Shown here: piece by piece, positions 27,363 through 36,870 of the stretch | How positions within the stretch are numbered: position 1 is the stretch's first letter | How the letters are laid out: each line of letters begins with the position of its first letter | Origin: Celeribacter sp. HF31 | GTDB lineage: Bacteria > Pseudomonadota > Alphaproteobacteria > Rhodobacterales > Rhodobacteraceae | DNA: 64,000 nucleotides | NCBI RefSeq assembly: GCF_011806455.1 | Contig: NZ_JAATOT010000002.1 | Coordinates: 372,001 to 436,000 of the forward strand | Direction: 5' to 3' | Notes under the pieces: generated by a model | What the model was told of the DNA's origin: nothing | The model's input: only the letters and a program-made list of their open reading frames with translations | The model's database searches: none | Translations under genes and position numbers: made by a program

Positions 27363-28323
27363 GATCATCAAACCCGGGCTTGCAACGACCATTCAGGACC
27401 TTGGCCGCCCCGGCTATTTCCACCTCGGCATTCCCGAAGGCGGCGCGATGGATCGCCTTGCGTTTCGGGCCGCGAATATGCTCGTCGGCAATGACGAAGG
27501 GGCCGCGGGATTGGAAGCCGTGTTCATGGGGCCGGAGATCAAATTCGGCGCCGAGATGAGCGTGGCCGTGACAGGCGCAGAGATGCCCATGTTCCTTGAT
27601 GGTGAGCCGCGCGAGACATGGACCTCCTTCACCGTGAAACCCGGTCAGGTGCTGTCCTTCGGTTTTCTGAAAACCGGCGCGCGCATTTATATCGCGGTCT
27701 CCGGCGGCATCGACACACCCCCGGCACTTGGCTCGCGCTCGACCTATCCGATTGGCGCGCTGGGTGGCTTTGAAGGCCGCGCCATTGCCGCAGGCGATGT
27801 GATCCCTGTCGGCGACGGGTCGGTGGTGGCGGAGGGACGCGTGGTCCCCGACGCGCTCCGCCGCCGCCCCGGCTCTCCGGCCGAATTGCGCGTCCTGACC
27901 GGGCTTTATTGGCACCGCCTGACGGAAAAGAGCCAAAAGGCCTTCTTTGACGACGATTGGGGGGTCGCGCCCGAGGCCGACCGTATGGGCTACCGCTTCC
28001 GTGGCGGTCAGCCGATGGAATTCGTCGACCGTCCGCAGCCCTTCGGCGCAGGTTCCGATCCGTCGAACATCGTCGATGGCTGTTATTCCTATGGCTCCAT
28101 TCAGGTGCCCGGCGGGCTTGAACCCATCGTGTTGCACCGCGATGCCGTCTCAGGCGGCGGGTATTTCACCCTCGGCGCGGTGATCTCCGCCGATATGGAC
28201 CTGATCGGTCAGTTGCAACCCAACACGCCGGTCAAATTCAAACGCGTCGAGATGGATGAGGCGTTGGCCGCACGCGCGGACCGCAAAGCCATGATTTCAG
28301 AAATTCGTCAGTCCCTCTCCTGA
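27352..28323 (+). CDS. AHS2/KipA-family carboxyltransferase-domain protein (PxpC-like)
   Basis: A 323-residue partner of the AHS1 protein, with the family start LEIIKPGLATTIQDLGRPGY, AMDRLAFRAANMLVGND and GGIDTPPALGSRSTYP near the middle, and GSIQVPGGLEPIVLHRDAVSGGGY. In urea amidolyase the fused AHS1-AHS2 domain moves carboxyl from biotin to urea; in PxpBC the pair works with PxpA on 5-oxoproline. It is the last enzyme gene before the transporter genes. A GGGGC-TTCG-GCCCC hairpin (28341-28354) follows the stop. Confidence 0.87.
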   Translation: MTLEIIKPGLATTIQDLGRPGYFHLGIPEGGAMDRLAFRAANMLVGNDEGAAGLEAVFMGPEIKFGAEMSVAVTGAEMPMFLDGEPRETWTSFTVKPGQVLSFGFLKTGARIYIAVSGGIDTPPALGSRSTYPIGALGGFEGRAIAAGDVIPVGDGSVVAEGRVVPDALRRRPGSPAELRVLTGLYWHRLTEKSQKAFFDDDWGVAPEADRMGYRFRGGQPMEFVDRPQPFGAGSDPSNIVDGCYSYGSIQVPGGLEPIVLHRDAVSGGGYFTLGAVISADMDLIGQLQPNTPVKFKRVEMDEALAARADRKAMISEIRQSLS

Positions 28324-28428
28324 GGGGCCGACGTCCTCCCGGGGCTTCGGCCCCACCTCGAAAGCCAGACCACAATAACAAGCGGCATAAAGCCGCCTTC
28401 CCTGATGAACCAACAAGGAGTCAGATCC

Positions 28429-29493
28429 ATGAAACTCGCCCTGATGACAGGCGTGGCGCTTGCCGCGCTGGCCACCGCTCCCGGCTTTGCCGAAGACTGG
28501 TATCCCTATGAGGCCGAAGAGGTGACCCCCGCCTTCTCGACCGACGGCACCACCAGCGCCGTGACTTACACGCCGCTTGAGAAAGCCGATGCGGCCTATG
28601 ACATCTGCGTGTCCTTCCCGCATATGAAAGACGCCTATTGGCTGGGTGTCGATTATGGCGTCGCAGAAGAAGCCAAGCGCCTCGGTGTCAAGATGAACCT
28701 CGTCGAGGCGGGCGGGTACACCGAGCTTGCCAAACAGGTAAGCCAGATCGAGGATTGCGTCGCAGCCGGCGCCGACGCGGTGATCATCGGCGCGATTTCT
28801 TACGATGGCTTGAACAACGTGATCAAAGAGACCGCCGCCAAGGGCATCCCGGTGATCGATGTGATCAACGGCGTCTCCTCGCCCGACATCTCCGCCAAAT
28901 CTCTCGTGTCCTTCTACACGATGGGCTTTGAGACCGGCAAATATCTGGCCGAGAAACACCCGGCGGGCAGCGATCCGGCGAAAGTCGGCTGGTTCCCCGG
29001 TCCGGCCGGCGCCGGTTGGGTCGAGGCCGCGAACTCCGGGTTCCTGGAGGCTGTCAAAGGCTCCGCCGTCGAGGTTCTGGAACCGCGCTACGGCGACACC
29101 GGCAAGGAAGCCCAGCTCAAACTGGTCGAAGACGTGCTGCAATCCGACCCGGATGTGAGCTACCTCGCGGGCACCGCCGTCACCGCCGAAGCCGCACAGG
29201 GTCTGTTGCGCGAACGCGGTCTGACGGATGAGATCGGCCTTTTGGCCTTTTACATGACCCCCGGCGTCTACACTGGCATTCAACGCGGCATGATCGCGGC
29301 AGCACCGGCGGATTCCATGGTCATTCAGGGCCGGATCGCGATGGACCAAGCCGTGCGGATCATCGAAGGCAAGGACTACGTCAAACACGTCGGGCCGAAG
29401 ATCTTTGTCGTCGACAGCGACACCATCGGCGATCTGTCCCGCGATGCGATCTTGCCGCCGGAAGGCTTCCGTCCCGTCTTCTCCGTCGAGTGA
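28429..29493 (+). CDS. periplasmic sugar-type binding protein (TorT-like)
   Basis: A 354-residue exported type I binding protein (signal to GFAEDWY). ICVSFPHMKDAYWLGVDYGV, ADAVIIGAISYDGLN and GWFPGPAGAGWVEAANSGF are like TorT and the ribose-binding-protein group. It is followed by CUT2-type ABC genes, so here it serves as importer receptor and not as a sensor accessory, as TorT does in TMAO regulation. The ligand is probably the substrate of the upstream carboxylase/hydrolase genes. The start at 28429 follows AAGGAGTCAGATCC. Confidence 0.85.
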   Translation: MKLALMTGVALAALATAPGFAEDWYPYEAEEVTPAFSTDGTTSAVTYTPLEKADAAYDICVSFPHMKDAYWLGVDYGVAEEAKRLGVKMNLVEAGGYTELAKQVSQIEDCVAAGADAVIIGAISYDGLNNVIKETAAKGIPVIDVINGVSSPDISAKSLVSFYTMGFETGKYLAEKHPAGSDPAKVGWFPGPAGAGWVEAANSGFLEAVKGSAVEVLEPRYGDTGKEAQLKLVEDVLQSDPDVSYLAGTAVTAEAAQGLLRERGLTDEIGLLAFYMTPGVYTGIQRGMIAAAPADSMVIQGRIAMDQAVRIIEGKDYVKHVGPKIFVVDSDTIGDLSRDAILPPEGFRPVFSVE

Positions 29494-29525
29494 TCGCCTG
29501 ATCCCTCTTTGATATGAAGACCAAT

Positions 29526-29556
29526 TCGGGTGAGGCCGTTCCCTTGCCTCACCCGA
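29526..29556 (+). terminator. intercistronic hairpin between binding-protein and ATPase genes
   Basis: A perfect 11-bp stem TCGGGTGAGGC (29526-29536) with GCCTCACCCGA (29546-29556), nine-base loop and no T tract. It is placed like the mRNA-stabilising or attenuating hairpins that keep binding-protein transcripts more abundant than those of the transporter. The ribosome site AGGAGG follows directly. Confidence 0.6.
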
Positions 29557-29567
29557 TAGGAGGCCCC

Positions 29568-31070
29568 ATGACTCTTCCTCTACTCACGACCCACAATCTG
29601 ACCAAGACCTACCCCGGCGTGCGTGCCCTCGATGGCGTGGATTTCGATCTCATGGCGGGCGAAGTGCATGTTTTATTTGGTGAAAACGGCGCAGGAAAAT
29701 CCACTCTGATCTCCATGCTCGCCGGCGCCAACACGCCCTCCGAGGGCAAGATTTACCTCGATCATCATGAGGTGGTCTTCGACTCCGTGGCCCGCGCCAA
29801 GGCGCATGGCGTCTACACGGTGTTTCAGGAATTCTCCCTCATCCCCACGCTCACCGTGGCCGAGAACATGTTTCTCGGACAGGAACCGCGCATGGGGATT
29901 TTGGTCGATCATGCCGAGATGCGCCGCCGCGCACAGGAGATTTTCGACGAGCTGGGATTCCCGATCTCCCCCACCGCGCGGGTCTCGACGCTGTCGCGCG
30001 CGCAACAGCAGATGCTTGAGATTTCCAAGGCGTTTCACGGCGATCTGAAAGTGCTGATCCTCGACGAGCCCACCGCCTCCTTGACCGAACGCGAGGTGGA
30101 TCACCTGTTCCATTTCATCGAGAGGCAAAAGGCCAAAGGCGTCGGCATCATCTATATTTCGCACCGGATGCAGGAGTTCAAACGCATCGCCGACCGCATC
30201 ACCGTGCTGCGCGACGGGGCCAAGATCGGCACGGTCGAAATGGCGGGCACCGATGAGGCGGCACTGGTCGAAATGATGACCGGACGCCAGATTGCCGACA
30301 TTTATCCGACTATTGCCACGACGCCCGGCGACGTGGTGCTTGAGGTCACAGAGCTTGCCACCCCCGGCGTGGCCCCCTCTTCGCTCAGCCTGCGCCGAGG
30401 CGAGGTTCTGGGTGTCGCGGGTCTGGTCGGCTGTGGCAAATCGCGGTTCTTCCGCGCCATGATGGGCTTGGGTCCGCGGCGGTCCGGCACGGTTCACTTG
30501 AACGGTCACGACATCACCAGGTTGCCCACGCGCGAGATCATCCGCGCAGGCCTCTATTACCTGTCGCCTGATCGCAAACACGAGGGGCTCGATCTGGCAA
30601 AGACCTCGGACGAGAACCTTGCGCTCAATGTCGTGACCTCCGGTGCGCCCGTCAAACGCGGCTGGATCGACTGGCGCAGGGTGCGTGACACAGTGGCCGG
30701 GATTGCAACGCGGGTCGAGCTGCCCGAAGACTACCGCGCCCGGCGCGTGTCGCAGCTTTCGGGCGGCAATCAGCAAAAGGTGCTCTTCGGCAAGGCCTTT
30801 GGCCAGGAGGCCGATGTCTACATCTTCGACGAACCCACCGTGGGCGTCGATATGGGCACCCGCGCCGCCCTTTACCTGAAAATCAAGGCCCTGGCCGAGG
30901 CCGGAAAAGCCGTGGTCGTGATCTCCTCCGACCTGCCCGAAGCGATCAACCTGTCCCACCGCATTCTTGTCTTCGCCAATGGCCAGGTCTCGGCAGAGCT
31001 GCCGCGCACTGAGGCCAGCGAAGACACCGTCCTGAAATATTTCTTCACCGAAAGCGAGCCCGTCCAATGA
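29568..31070 (+). CDS. CUT2-type ABC importer ATPase with two nucleotide-binding domains
   Basis: A 500-residue duplicated ATPase of the RbsA/XylG type. First half: Walker A GENGAGKST, signature LSRAQQQMLEI, Walker B VLILDEPTASL, ISHRM. Second half: degenerate Walker A GLVGCGKSR, signature LSGGNQQKV, Walker B YIFDEPTVGVD. The degenerate second P-loop is normal for this family. The start at 29568 is at AGGAGGCCCC-ATG; it overlaps the permease gene by four bases. Confidence 0.9.
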   Translation: MTLPLLTTHNLTKTYPGVRALDGVDFDLMAGEVHVLFGENGAGKSTLISMLAGANTPSEGKIYLDHHEVVFDSVARAKAHGVYTVFQEFSLIPTLTVAENMFLGQEPRMGILVDHAEMRRRAQEIFDELGFPISPTARVSTLSRAQQQMLEISKAFHGDLKVLILDEPTASLTEREVDHLFHFIERQKAKGVGIIYISHRMQEFKRIADRITVLRDGAKIGTVEMAGTDEAALVEMMTGRQIADIYPTIATTPGDVVLEVTELATPGVAPSSLSLRRGEVLGVAGLVGCGKSRFFRAMMGLGPRRSGTVHLNGHDITRLPTREIIRAGLYYLSPDRKHEGLDLAKTSDENLALNVVTSGAPVKRGWIDWRRVRDTVAGIATRVELPEDYRARRVSQLSGGNQQKVLFGKAFGQEADVYIFDEPTVGVDMGTRAALYLKIKALAEAGKAVVVISSDLPEAINLSHRILVFANGQVSAELPRTEASEDTVLKYFFTESEPVQ

Positions 31071-32083
31071 GCGATGCAACCGCACCGGCGCAGGTCACAC
31101 CGCGCGCCAATCCGATCAAAACCCTGTTCATCCGTGTGGGCGTCTTGCCGTTCTTTCTCGGCATCGCGCTTGTGGTGTTCTCCTTTATGTCCGACAAATT
31201 CCTGACCGGGCAGAACCTGATGAATGTCGCGCGCCAGTCTGTCTATCTGGTGCTCGTCTCCTTGGGACAAATGCTGGTGCTGGTCTCCGGCGGGTTCGAC
31301 CTGTCGGTCGGCACCGCGATTGCGCTGACCTCTGTGGCCTCCGCCCTGTCGATGACCTGGGCCGCGGGCGTCTTTGACAGCGTGTTCCTGATCATCGCGA
31401 CCGGCATCCTCGCAGGCGGCTGTGTCGCGCTGATCGTCGGGCTGATCAACGGTGTGGGCGTCGCCTATTTCGAGGTCTCGCCCTTCATCATGACGCTGGG
31501 CGTCTCCTCCGTGGGTGCAGGGCTTGCGCTGTTCATGACCGGCGGCATCCCGATCTCCGGCCTGCCCTTTGCCTTTGGCGACACCTTCGGCTTCGGCAAA
31601 TGGTTCGGCGTGCCCGTGCCGGTGTTCATCGCGGTGATCTGTATCGTCGTGATGTGGCTGATGATGTCGCGCACAACACTTGGCACCCGCATCTATGCGG
31701 TCGGCGGCAACATCAAGGCCGCGCATCTCTCCGCCATCGACACCAAAAAGACGCTGGTTCTGGCCTACGTCCTCTGTTCGCTGATCGCCGCGCTGACCGG
31801 CGTGCTTTTGACCGCCCGTGTGGAAAGCGGCGAGGCCAACCTCGGGGGCACCATGGCGCTTGAATCCATCGCCGCCTGTGTCATCGCGGGGGTCTCCTTG
31901 CGAGGCGGCATCGGGCGGGTGCAGAACGTGGTCTTGGGCGCGTTTTTCATCGTCATGGTGCAAAACGGCATGAACATCGCCCGCGTCAGTTCCTACATGC
32001 AAATGGTGCTGCTGGGCAGCTTGTTGATCCTTGCGGTGATCTTTGACCAGATGCGCTACCGGATGATCATGCGCGGCGCGTAA
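31067..32083 (+). CDS. CUT2-type ABC importer permease
   Basis: A 338-residue inner-membrane permease of the RbsC/BPD_transp_2 family with 8-10 helices. Signatures include SVYLVLVSLGQMLVLVSGGFDLSVG, TLGTRIYAVGGNIKAAHLSAI and GGTMALESIAACVIAGVSLRGG. It completes the transporter with the TorT-like protein and the double ATPase. It is the last gene of the operon and is followed by a terminator. Confidence 0.9.
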   Translation: MSDATAPAQVTPRANPIKTLFIRVGVLPFFLGIALVVFSFMSDKFLTGQNLMNVARQSVYLVLVSLGQMLVLVSGGFDLSVGTAIALTSVASALSMTWAAGVFDSVFLIIATGILAGGCVALIVGLINGVGVAYFEVSPFIMTLGVSSVGAGLALFMTGGIPISGLPFAFGDTFGFGKWFGVPVPVFIAVICIVVMWLMMSRTTLGTRIYAVGGNIKAAHLSAIDTKKTLVLAYVLCSLIAALTGVLLTARVESGEANLGGTMALESIAACVIAGVSLRGGIGRVQNVVLGAFFIVMVQNGMNIARVSSYMQMVLLGSLLILAVIFDQMRYRMIMRGA

Positions 32084-32104
32084 CGCCCCCTGACAGACTG
32101 TCAA

Positions 32105-32140
32105 AACCCGCGCGGCTTTCGAAGTGGCGCGGGTTGTTTT
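32105..32140 (+). terminator. terminator after the CUT2 permease gene
   Basis: A 9-bp stem AACCCGCGC (32105-32113) and GCGCGGGTT (32127-32135), followed by GTTTT. It ends the 24070-32083 operon. Confidence 0.8.
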
Positions 32141-32225
32141 ATGCTGGCCACAAAAGAAAAAACCGCCCTAACCTCAAAGGGTTATGAGCGGCACTACATC
32201 CAGACATCAACAATCTGATGGGTTA

Positions 32226-32315
32226 TGGCGGAGAGGAAGGGATTCGAACCCTCGAGACGGTTCCCCGCCTACACACTTTCCAGGCGTGCGCCTTCGACCA
32301 CTCGGCCACCTCTCC
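32226..32315 (-). tRNA. tRNA-Ser (anticodon GGA)
   Basis: On the minus strand the gene starts GGAGAGGTGGCCGAGTGG and ends CCTCTCC-G-CCA, with CCA encoded. The acceptor arms (32309-32315 and 32230-32236) pair fully. The anticodon loop reads CT-GGA-AA. A long variable arm and the GGTTCGAATCC T-loop confirm a serine tRNA. It reads UCC/UCU codons. The downstream neighbour on the same strand is unrelated; the nearest upstream gene is convergent. Confidence 0.97.
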
Positions 32316-32446
32316 GCCGGCGTCTATAGTGGAGATCATAGGGGGGGTGCAACCCCCCGATTGTCAGAAAATGAATGTTTTTTGACGACGCATGTACGCA
32401 CCTCTAGGGCGAACGTCTTTTTCACCATAAAAACAATGCAATATGA

Positions 32447-33199
32447 TCAATCCAGATGGATCGACACCCGGCGATTGTCGCGGCCTTTTTTCTCGAGTTT
32501 GCCGATGCGGATACGACCGATTTCCGAGGTGCGCGCCACATGGGTTCCGCCGCAGGGTTGTAGGTCGATCTGATCGCGTCCCTGTCCGATCCGGATCAAC
32601 CTCACACGCCCCTCATTCTGGGCCTGCCCCATCGGCGGCATGACCGACATGGTCTTGACGATGGCCGGGTTGGCGGCGAGGTCCTCATCCGTGATCCAAT
32701 CCTCGGAGACCACCAGATCGCGCTCGATCAAGGCATTGAGATCGTCTTCTAGCGCCTGTTTGTCCGCGATGGGCTCCGGCATCTGGAAATCCAACCGGCC
32801 TTTCTCCGCCCCGATCGCCCCCCCGGTCACCGGATAGGGCAAGACGACGGACAAAAGATGCAGCGCGGTGTGGATGCGCATGTGATGATGCCGACGCATC
32901 CAGTCGAGACGCTGGGTCACCGTGGTGCCGATGGGCGGCAGGGGCGCGGGTTCGGCGGGGATCAGGACGATCTCCTCGCGGGCGGCATTGGGCGCGCCTT
33001 TCACGGTCGTGGCAATCGTCAGGCCAGCTTTGGTGCCGCCCTCAGACCAATCCAGCCGCCCGCTGTCGCCGGGCTGGCCGCCCCCTGTCGGATAGAAGAT
33101 CGTGCGGTCCAGAACCACACCGCCCTCGGAGGTATGGCGCAGGACCTTGGCCTCGGCCTCTTGCAGATAGGCGTCTTCGCGAAACAGCAAGTCGGTCAC
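32447..33199 (-). CDS. alanyl-tRNA editing protein (AlaX type)
   Basis: A 250-residue stand-alone editing domain related to alanyl-tRNA synthetase, which deacylates Ser- or Gly-charged tRNA-Ala. It has FYPTGGGQPGDSG, the zinc motifs RIHTALHLL (HxxxH) and QPCGGTHV (CxxxH), and a basic C-terminus. It is of intermediate AlaX size. It starts with GTG at 33199, which overlaps the stop of the channel gene upstream (GTGA). Confidence 0.9.
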   Translation of the reverse strand: MTDLLFREDAYLQEAEAKVLRHTSEGGVVLDRTIFYPTGGGQPGDSGRLDWSEGGTKAGLTIATTVKGAPNAAREEIVLIPAEPAPLPPIGTTVTQRLDWMRRHHHMRIHTALHLLSVVLPYPVTGGAIGAEKGRLDFQMPEPIADKQALEDDLNALIERDLVVSEDWITDEDLAANPAIVKTMSVMPPMGQAQNEGRVRLIRIGQGRDQIDLQPCGGTHVARTSEIGRIRIGKLEKKGRDNRRVSIHLD

Positions 33200-35676
33200 G
33201 TGACGTCCCCCTCCGCGTCGCCGTCGCTCTCTGCGTCATTGTCGAAATCCTTGTCGTCCAACATCTGCGGATCGACCTTGCTCGGTGTTTCCGACGTCTC
33301 GACAGCGTCGCTCTGGGTGGTCGGCAAATTCTCTGCCCCCGCCGGTTTCGGCGACAGCGCCTCCGGGTTGCGCAGCCAGATGTCGCGCTGCGCAAAGGGA
33401 ATTTCGATACCTTCCTCGGCAAAGCGTTTCGCCACCGCGTGGTTGATGTCGTTCTTCACCGCCAGAATATAGGTCACATCGCGCAGGATCGCGCGGATCT
33501 CGAACTCCAGCGCATCGGCGCCGAAATTCAGGAACAACACCTGCGGCGCCGGGTTCATCGCGACCATTGGCTGATCCTCGGCAATCTCCTGCAAAATCGC
33601 CTCGACCTTGCGCGTGTCCGTGCCATAGGCGACGCCCACCGGCACGATCACCCGTCCGATGAGATTGCCACGGGTGTAGTTCGTCACCTGGTTGGAAATC
33701 AGATCGGCGTTGGGCACGATCAGGTCGGTCTTGTCAAAGGTCTCGACCCGCGTCGAGCGCACGGAAATGTCGCGCACAAAGCCCATCTGGCCATTGCCCA
33801 CGTCGATCCAGTCGCCCTCGGAAATCGGTCGCTCGATCAACAGGATGATGCCGGAGACAAAGTTCTGCACGATGTTCTGAAGGCCGAAACCGATGCCGAG
33901 AGACAGCGCCCCCGCGACAATCGCCAGCGCCGAAAGGTCGATCCCCGCCGAGACGATGGCGATGATCGCCGAAAGGAACACACCGAGGTATCCGGCGCCC
34001 GCCACGATGGCATTCTGGCCGCCCTTGTCGAGCTTGGTCTTCGGCAAAACAGTGCTTTTGAGCGCGGCTTTGAACAGCCGCGTGGCCCCGAGACCGATCA
34101 TGAAAACAATAACGAAGGTCACGAAAACACCGGGCGAAATGGTGACCCCGCCCAAGGACACGCCTTCGTTGATCTGCACCCAAAGCTCCAGGAGCTGATC
34201 CTCGCGCATGCCCCAGATCAGCGCAAAGAACGGCAGGGACGCCACCACGATCAGGAAGGAGGCAAAGACCGGAATGAGCGCGTCCTTCGCGCCCTCCGGT
34301 TGCCGCGTCACCAAGGCGTAGAGATCGTAGCAAAGCTTTGACAGCACCGCGACAAAGCCCATCAGGCCCAGTGAGCGCAAAAGCGGAAAGACGATGCTCT
34401 TGGCCGCTTCCATATAGCCGGTCGCGGCCAGCAACACAGCGATGATCGAGGCGATCAGCACCACGCGCGCGATGGTTTGAAGGATCAGCGCGCCAAAGCC
34501 CTGACCCTCGTTGGCAATCTCGAACTGTTCGTCCTCAGAAGACGCGGTGTGTTTTGCAGGTGCCAAAATCCGCGCCAACCGGAACAGCGCAAACCCCGCC
34601 ACCAACACCAGGGGAAAGGTCAGCACCGCCATGGTCGCGGGGCTGTAATCGTCGATCTCCGCCAGCTGGATCAGCACCTCGTTGAGCACCGACATAATGC
34701 CCGCCAAAGCGCCCATGGTCATCGCCTCGACCCGGCGCACAGCGCCCAGATCGAGGATCGGTTCTTCCGAATCTGTGGCGTAAAACAGGCGCCCGGCAAT
34801 CCAGCGCCAGAAGAAATACACCAGCCCGATTTGCGGGATCGCGCCCATGACCACATTGGCACGCGGCCCCAAAGCGCCCGTCAGCGTCGCTGCGACAAGG
34901 ATCGCGATCAAGCCGATCATCGGCATCAGAATTTGCAGCAAAGAGGCGAGGAACCCCGTCACCCCCTTGCCCGCCTCACCGGAGACCCGGCGACGCACCC
35001 AGGTGGTGATGCTCTCCGACCAATGCCGCCCACGCAGGATGAAAATCAGCGCCACCAAAAGCGACAGGCCGATCATCGCGCCATTGGTTTTCAGCGTGCT
35101 GCGCCCGGTTTGCGAGGCGGCGTTTTCCACGATGGAGGTCCAGCCCGCCATGCCTGTCTGCGCCAGCGCGCCAAAGGCGGCGGGCCAGAGCGTCGGATTG
35201 AGCGGGCTGGGGCCGAGGCTCATCAGCTCATCGGCCTGGCGTTCCGTCAGCGCGGCGTCAATTTCGGAGATCAGCCCGTTGGCACGGGTATAGGCCTCTT
35301 CGGCGGCCTTGATCGGAGCCTGTGCGCTCTCGAGCTGGTTGTTCAGTTCCCGGCGCCGCTGAGTGATCTCGGCGCTTTCCGACTCGCCTTCGGCGGGCGC
35401 CGCTCCCAAGGCCTCGATCTGGGCCTTGAGCGTCTCGATCCGGGTGGCGTTGTTGCCCTCGGCAGAGAGGAAGTTCTCGCGCCAGGTGACAAGCTCCTCA
35501 CGCAGTTGCTCCAGATCGGCGTTCGACGTGTCGCCTTTGGAAATCTGTTTTTCCGCAGCGGTGGCCACGCCGTCCCACTCTTTGTAGTCCGGGGTCACCC
35601 CGTCTTGGGCCACCGCAGAGAGCGGCAGCGCCAGAACGAGAATCAAGAGAAAGCGGCGAAAGAACTGTCTGATCAT
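33196..35676 (-). CDS. MscS-family mechanosensitive channel with DUF3772 domain
   Basis: An 826-residue large MscS-like channel with a signal peptide (to SAVAQD), a periplasmic coiled coil/DUF3772 region (about 30-175), some eleven helices (190-630) and the conserved MscS pore and beta domain (AIVAGALSLGIGFGLQNIVQN, GDWIDVGNGQMGFVRDI, VPNADLISNQVTNYT). The C-terminus is acidic (DDKDFDNDAESDGDAEGD). Such channels release solutes on osmotic downshock. It overlaps the cysteine synthase gene upstream and the AlaX gene downstream. Confidence 0.9.
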   Translation of the reverse strand: MIRQFFRRFLLILVLALPLSAVAQDGVTPDYKEWDGVATAAEKQISKGDTSNADLEQLREELVTWRENFLSAEGNNATRIETLKAQIEALGAAPAEGESESAEITQRRRELNNQLESAQAPIKAAEEAYTRANGLISEIDAALTERQADELMSLGPSPLNPTLWPAAFGALAQTGMAGWTSIVENAASQTGRSTLKTNGAMIGLSLLVALIFILRGRHWSESITTWVRRRVSGEAGKGVTGFLASLLQILMPMIGLIAILVAATLTGALGPRANVVMGAIPQIGLVYFFWRWIAGRLFYATDSEEPILDLGAVRRVEAMTMGALAGIMSVLNEVLIQLAEIDDYSPATMAVLTFPLVLVAGFALFRLARILAPAKHTASSEDEQFEIANEGQGFGALILQTIARVVLIASIIAVLLAATGYMEAAKSIVFPLLRSLGLMGFVAVLSKLCYDLYALVTRQPEGAKDALIPVFASFLIVVASLPFFALIWGMREDQLLELWVQINEGVSLGGVTISPGVFVTFVIVFMIGLGATRLFKAALKSTVLPKTKLDKGGQNAIVAGAGYLGVFLSAIIAIVSAGIDLSALAIVAGALSLGIGFGLQNIVQNFVSGIILLIERPISEGDWIDVGNGQMGFVRDISVRSTRVETFDKTDLIVPNADLISNQVTNYTRGNLIGRVIVPVGVAYGTDTRKVEAILQEIAEDQPMVAMNPAPQVLFLNFGADALEFEIRAILRDVTYILAVKNDINHAVAKRFAEEGIEIPFAQRDIWLRNPEALSPKPAGAENLPTTQSDAVETSETPSKVDPQMLDDKDFDNDAESDGDAEGDVT

Positions 35677-36719
35677 GCTCCTTCATATACGTCAGGCAGA
35701 GCACGCGGTCCACGGTCAAGCCATTCCGGCACCGGCAGTTGTTTTTCCTTGAGAAACTCGGGGTTAAAGAGTTTCGACTGGTAGCGCGTGCCGTAGTCGC
35801 ACAGGATCGTTACAATGGTGTGACCCGGCCCCATCTCGCGTGCCATGCGCATCGCGCCCGCGACATTGATGCCGGACGAGCCGCCGACACAGAGGCCTTC
35901 GTGCTCCAACAGGTCGAAGACGACCGGAAGCGCCTCTTCGTCCGGGATCTGATAGGCGAAATCCGGGGTAAAGCCTTCGAGATTGGCGGTGATCCGCCCC
36001 TGCCCGATGCCTTCGGTGATCGAACCGCCCTCGGATGTCAGCTCGCCGGTTTTGTAGTAGCTATAGAGCGCAGCCCCCATCGGATCGGCAAGACCGATTT
36101 TCACGCCTTTGGGCTGAAGCGCCATGCCGACACCCGCGAAGGTCCCGCCGGAGCCCACCGCGCAGATAAAGCCATCGACCTTACCGCCGGTCTGATCCCA
36201 GATCTCCGGGCCGGTGGTTTCGATATGCGCCTGACGGTTCGCAACGTTGTCGAACTGATTGGCCCAAATCACGCCCTTTGGTTCGCTTTGTGCAAGTTTC
36301 GCGGCCAGACGTTCGGAATAGCGCACGTAATTGTTCGGATTCTTATAGGGCGCGGCGGGCACTTGGACGAGTTCCGCGCCCGCCAGCCGGATCATGTCCT
36401 TTTTCTCCTGAGACTGCGTCTCCGGGATCACGATCACGGTGCGAAAACCCAAAGCGGAACCGACAAGCGCCAGACCGATCCCGGTGTTGCCCGCCGTGCC
36501 CTCGACAATCGTGCCGCCGGGTTTCAGCGTGCCTTTTTTCAGCGCATCCTGAATGATGAAGAGCGCTGCCCGGTCTTTGACCGACTGGCCGGGGTTCATG
36601 AATTCCGCCTTGCCGTAGATCTCACAGCCGGTCTCCTCCGACGGGCCTTTGAGCCGGATCAGAGGCGTGTTGCCGATGCTGTCGATCATATCGCGTTTCA
36701 GGGCAGAAGGAGCAGACAT
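35673..36719 (-). CDS. cysK: cysteine synthase (O-acetylserine sulfhydrylase)
   Basis: A PLP enzyme of 348 residues making cysteine from O-acetylserine and sulfide. It has IDSIGNTPLIRL, the PLP lysine Lys48 in GQSVKDRAA, VEGTAGNTGIGLAL, the phosphate-binding GSGGTFAGVG and CVGGSSGINV. It is longer than E. coli CysK at the C-terminus, as in a separate proteobacterial group of the family. The start at 36719 follows AAAGGATATACCC. It overlaps the channel gene by four bases. Confidence 0.9.
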   Translation of the reverse strand: MSAPSALKRDMIDSIGNTPLIRLKGPSEETGCEIYGKAEFMNPGQSVKDRAALFIIQDALKKGTLKPGGTIVEGTAGNTGIGLALVGSALGFRTVIVIPETQSQEKKDMIRLAGAELVQVPAAPYKNPNNYVRYSERLAAKLAQSEPKGVIWANQFDNVANRQAHIETTGPEIWDQTGGKVDGFICAVGSGGTFAGVGMALQPKGVKIGLADPMGAALYSYYKTGELTSEGGSITEGIGQGRITANLEGFTPDFAYQIPDEEALPVVFDLLEHEGLCVGGSSGINVAGAMRMAREMGPGHTIVTILCDYGTRYQSKLFNPEFLKEKQLPVPEWLDRGPRALPDVYEGA

Positions 36720-36870
36720 GGGTATATCCTTTAAATCTCGCAGTCCCTGAATGTGTAGGACGCGCATTCCGCAAACTCAAGACAGCGCCAGAGAGACAGG
36801 GAGACCGTTCCATAATTTCGCAATTTGCCGGAACAAGCGTTTCCCCAGAACCGTTTCGTCGCGCGTATTT

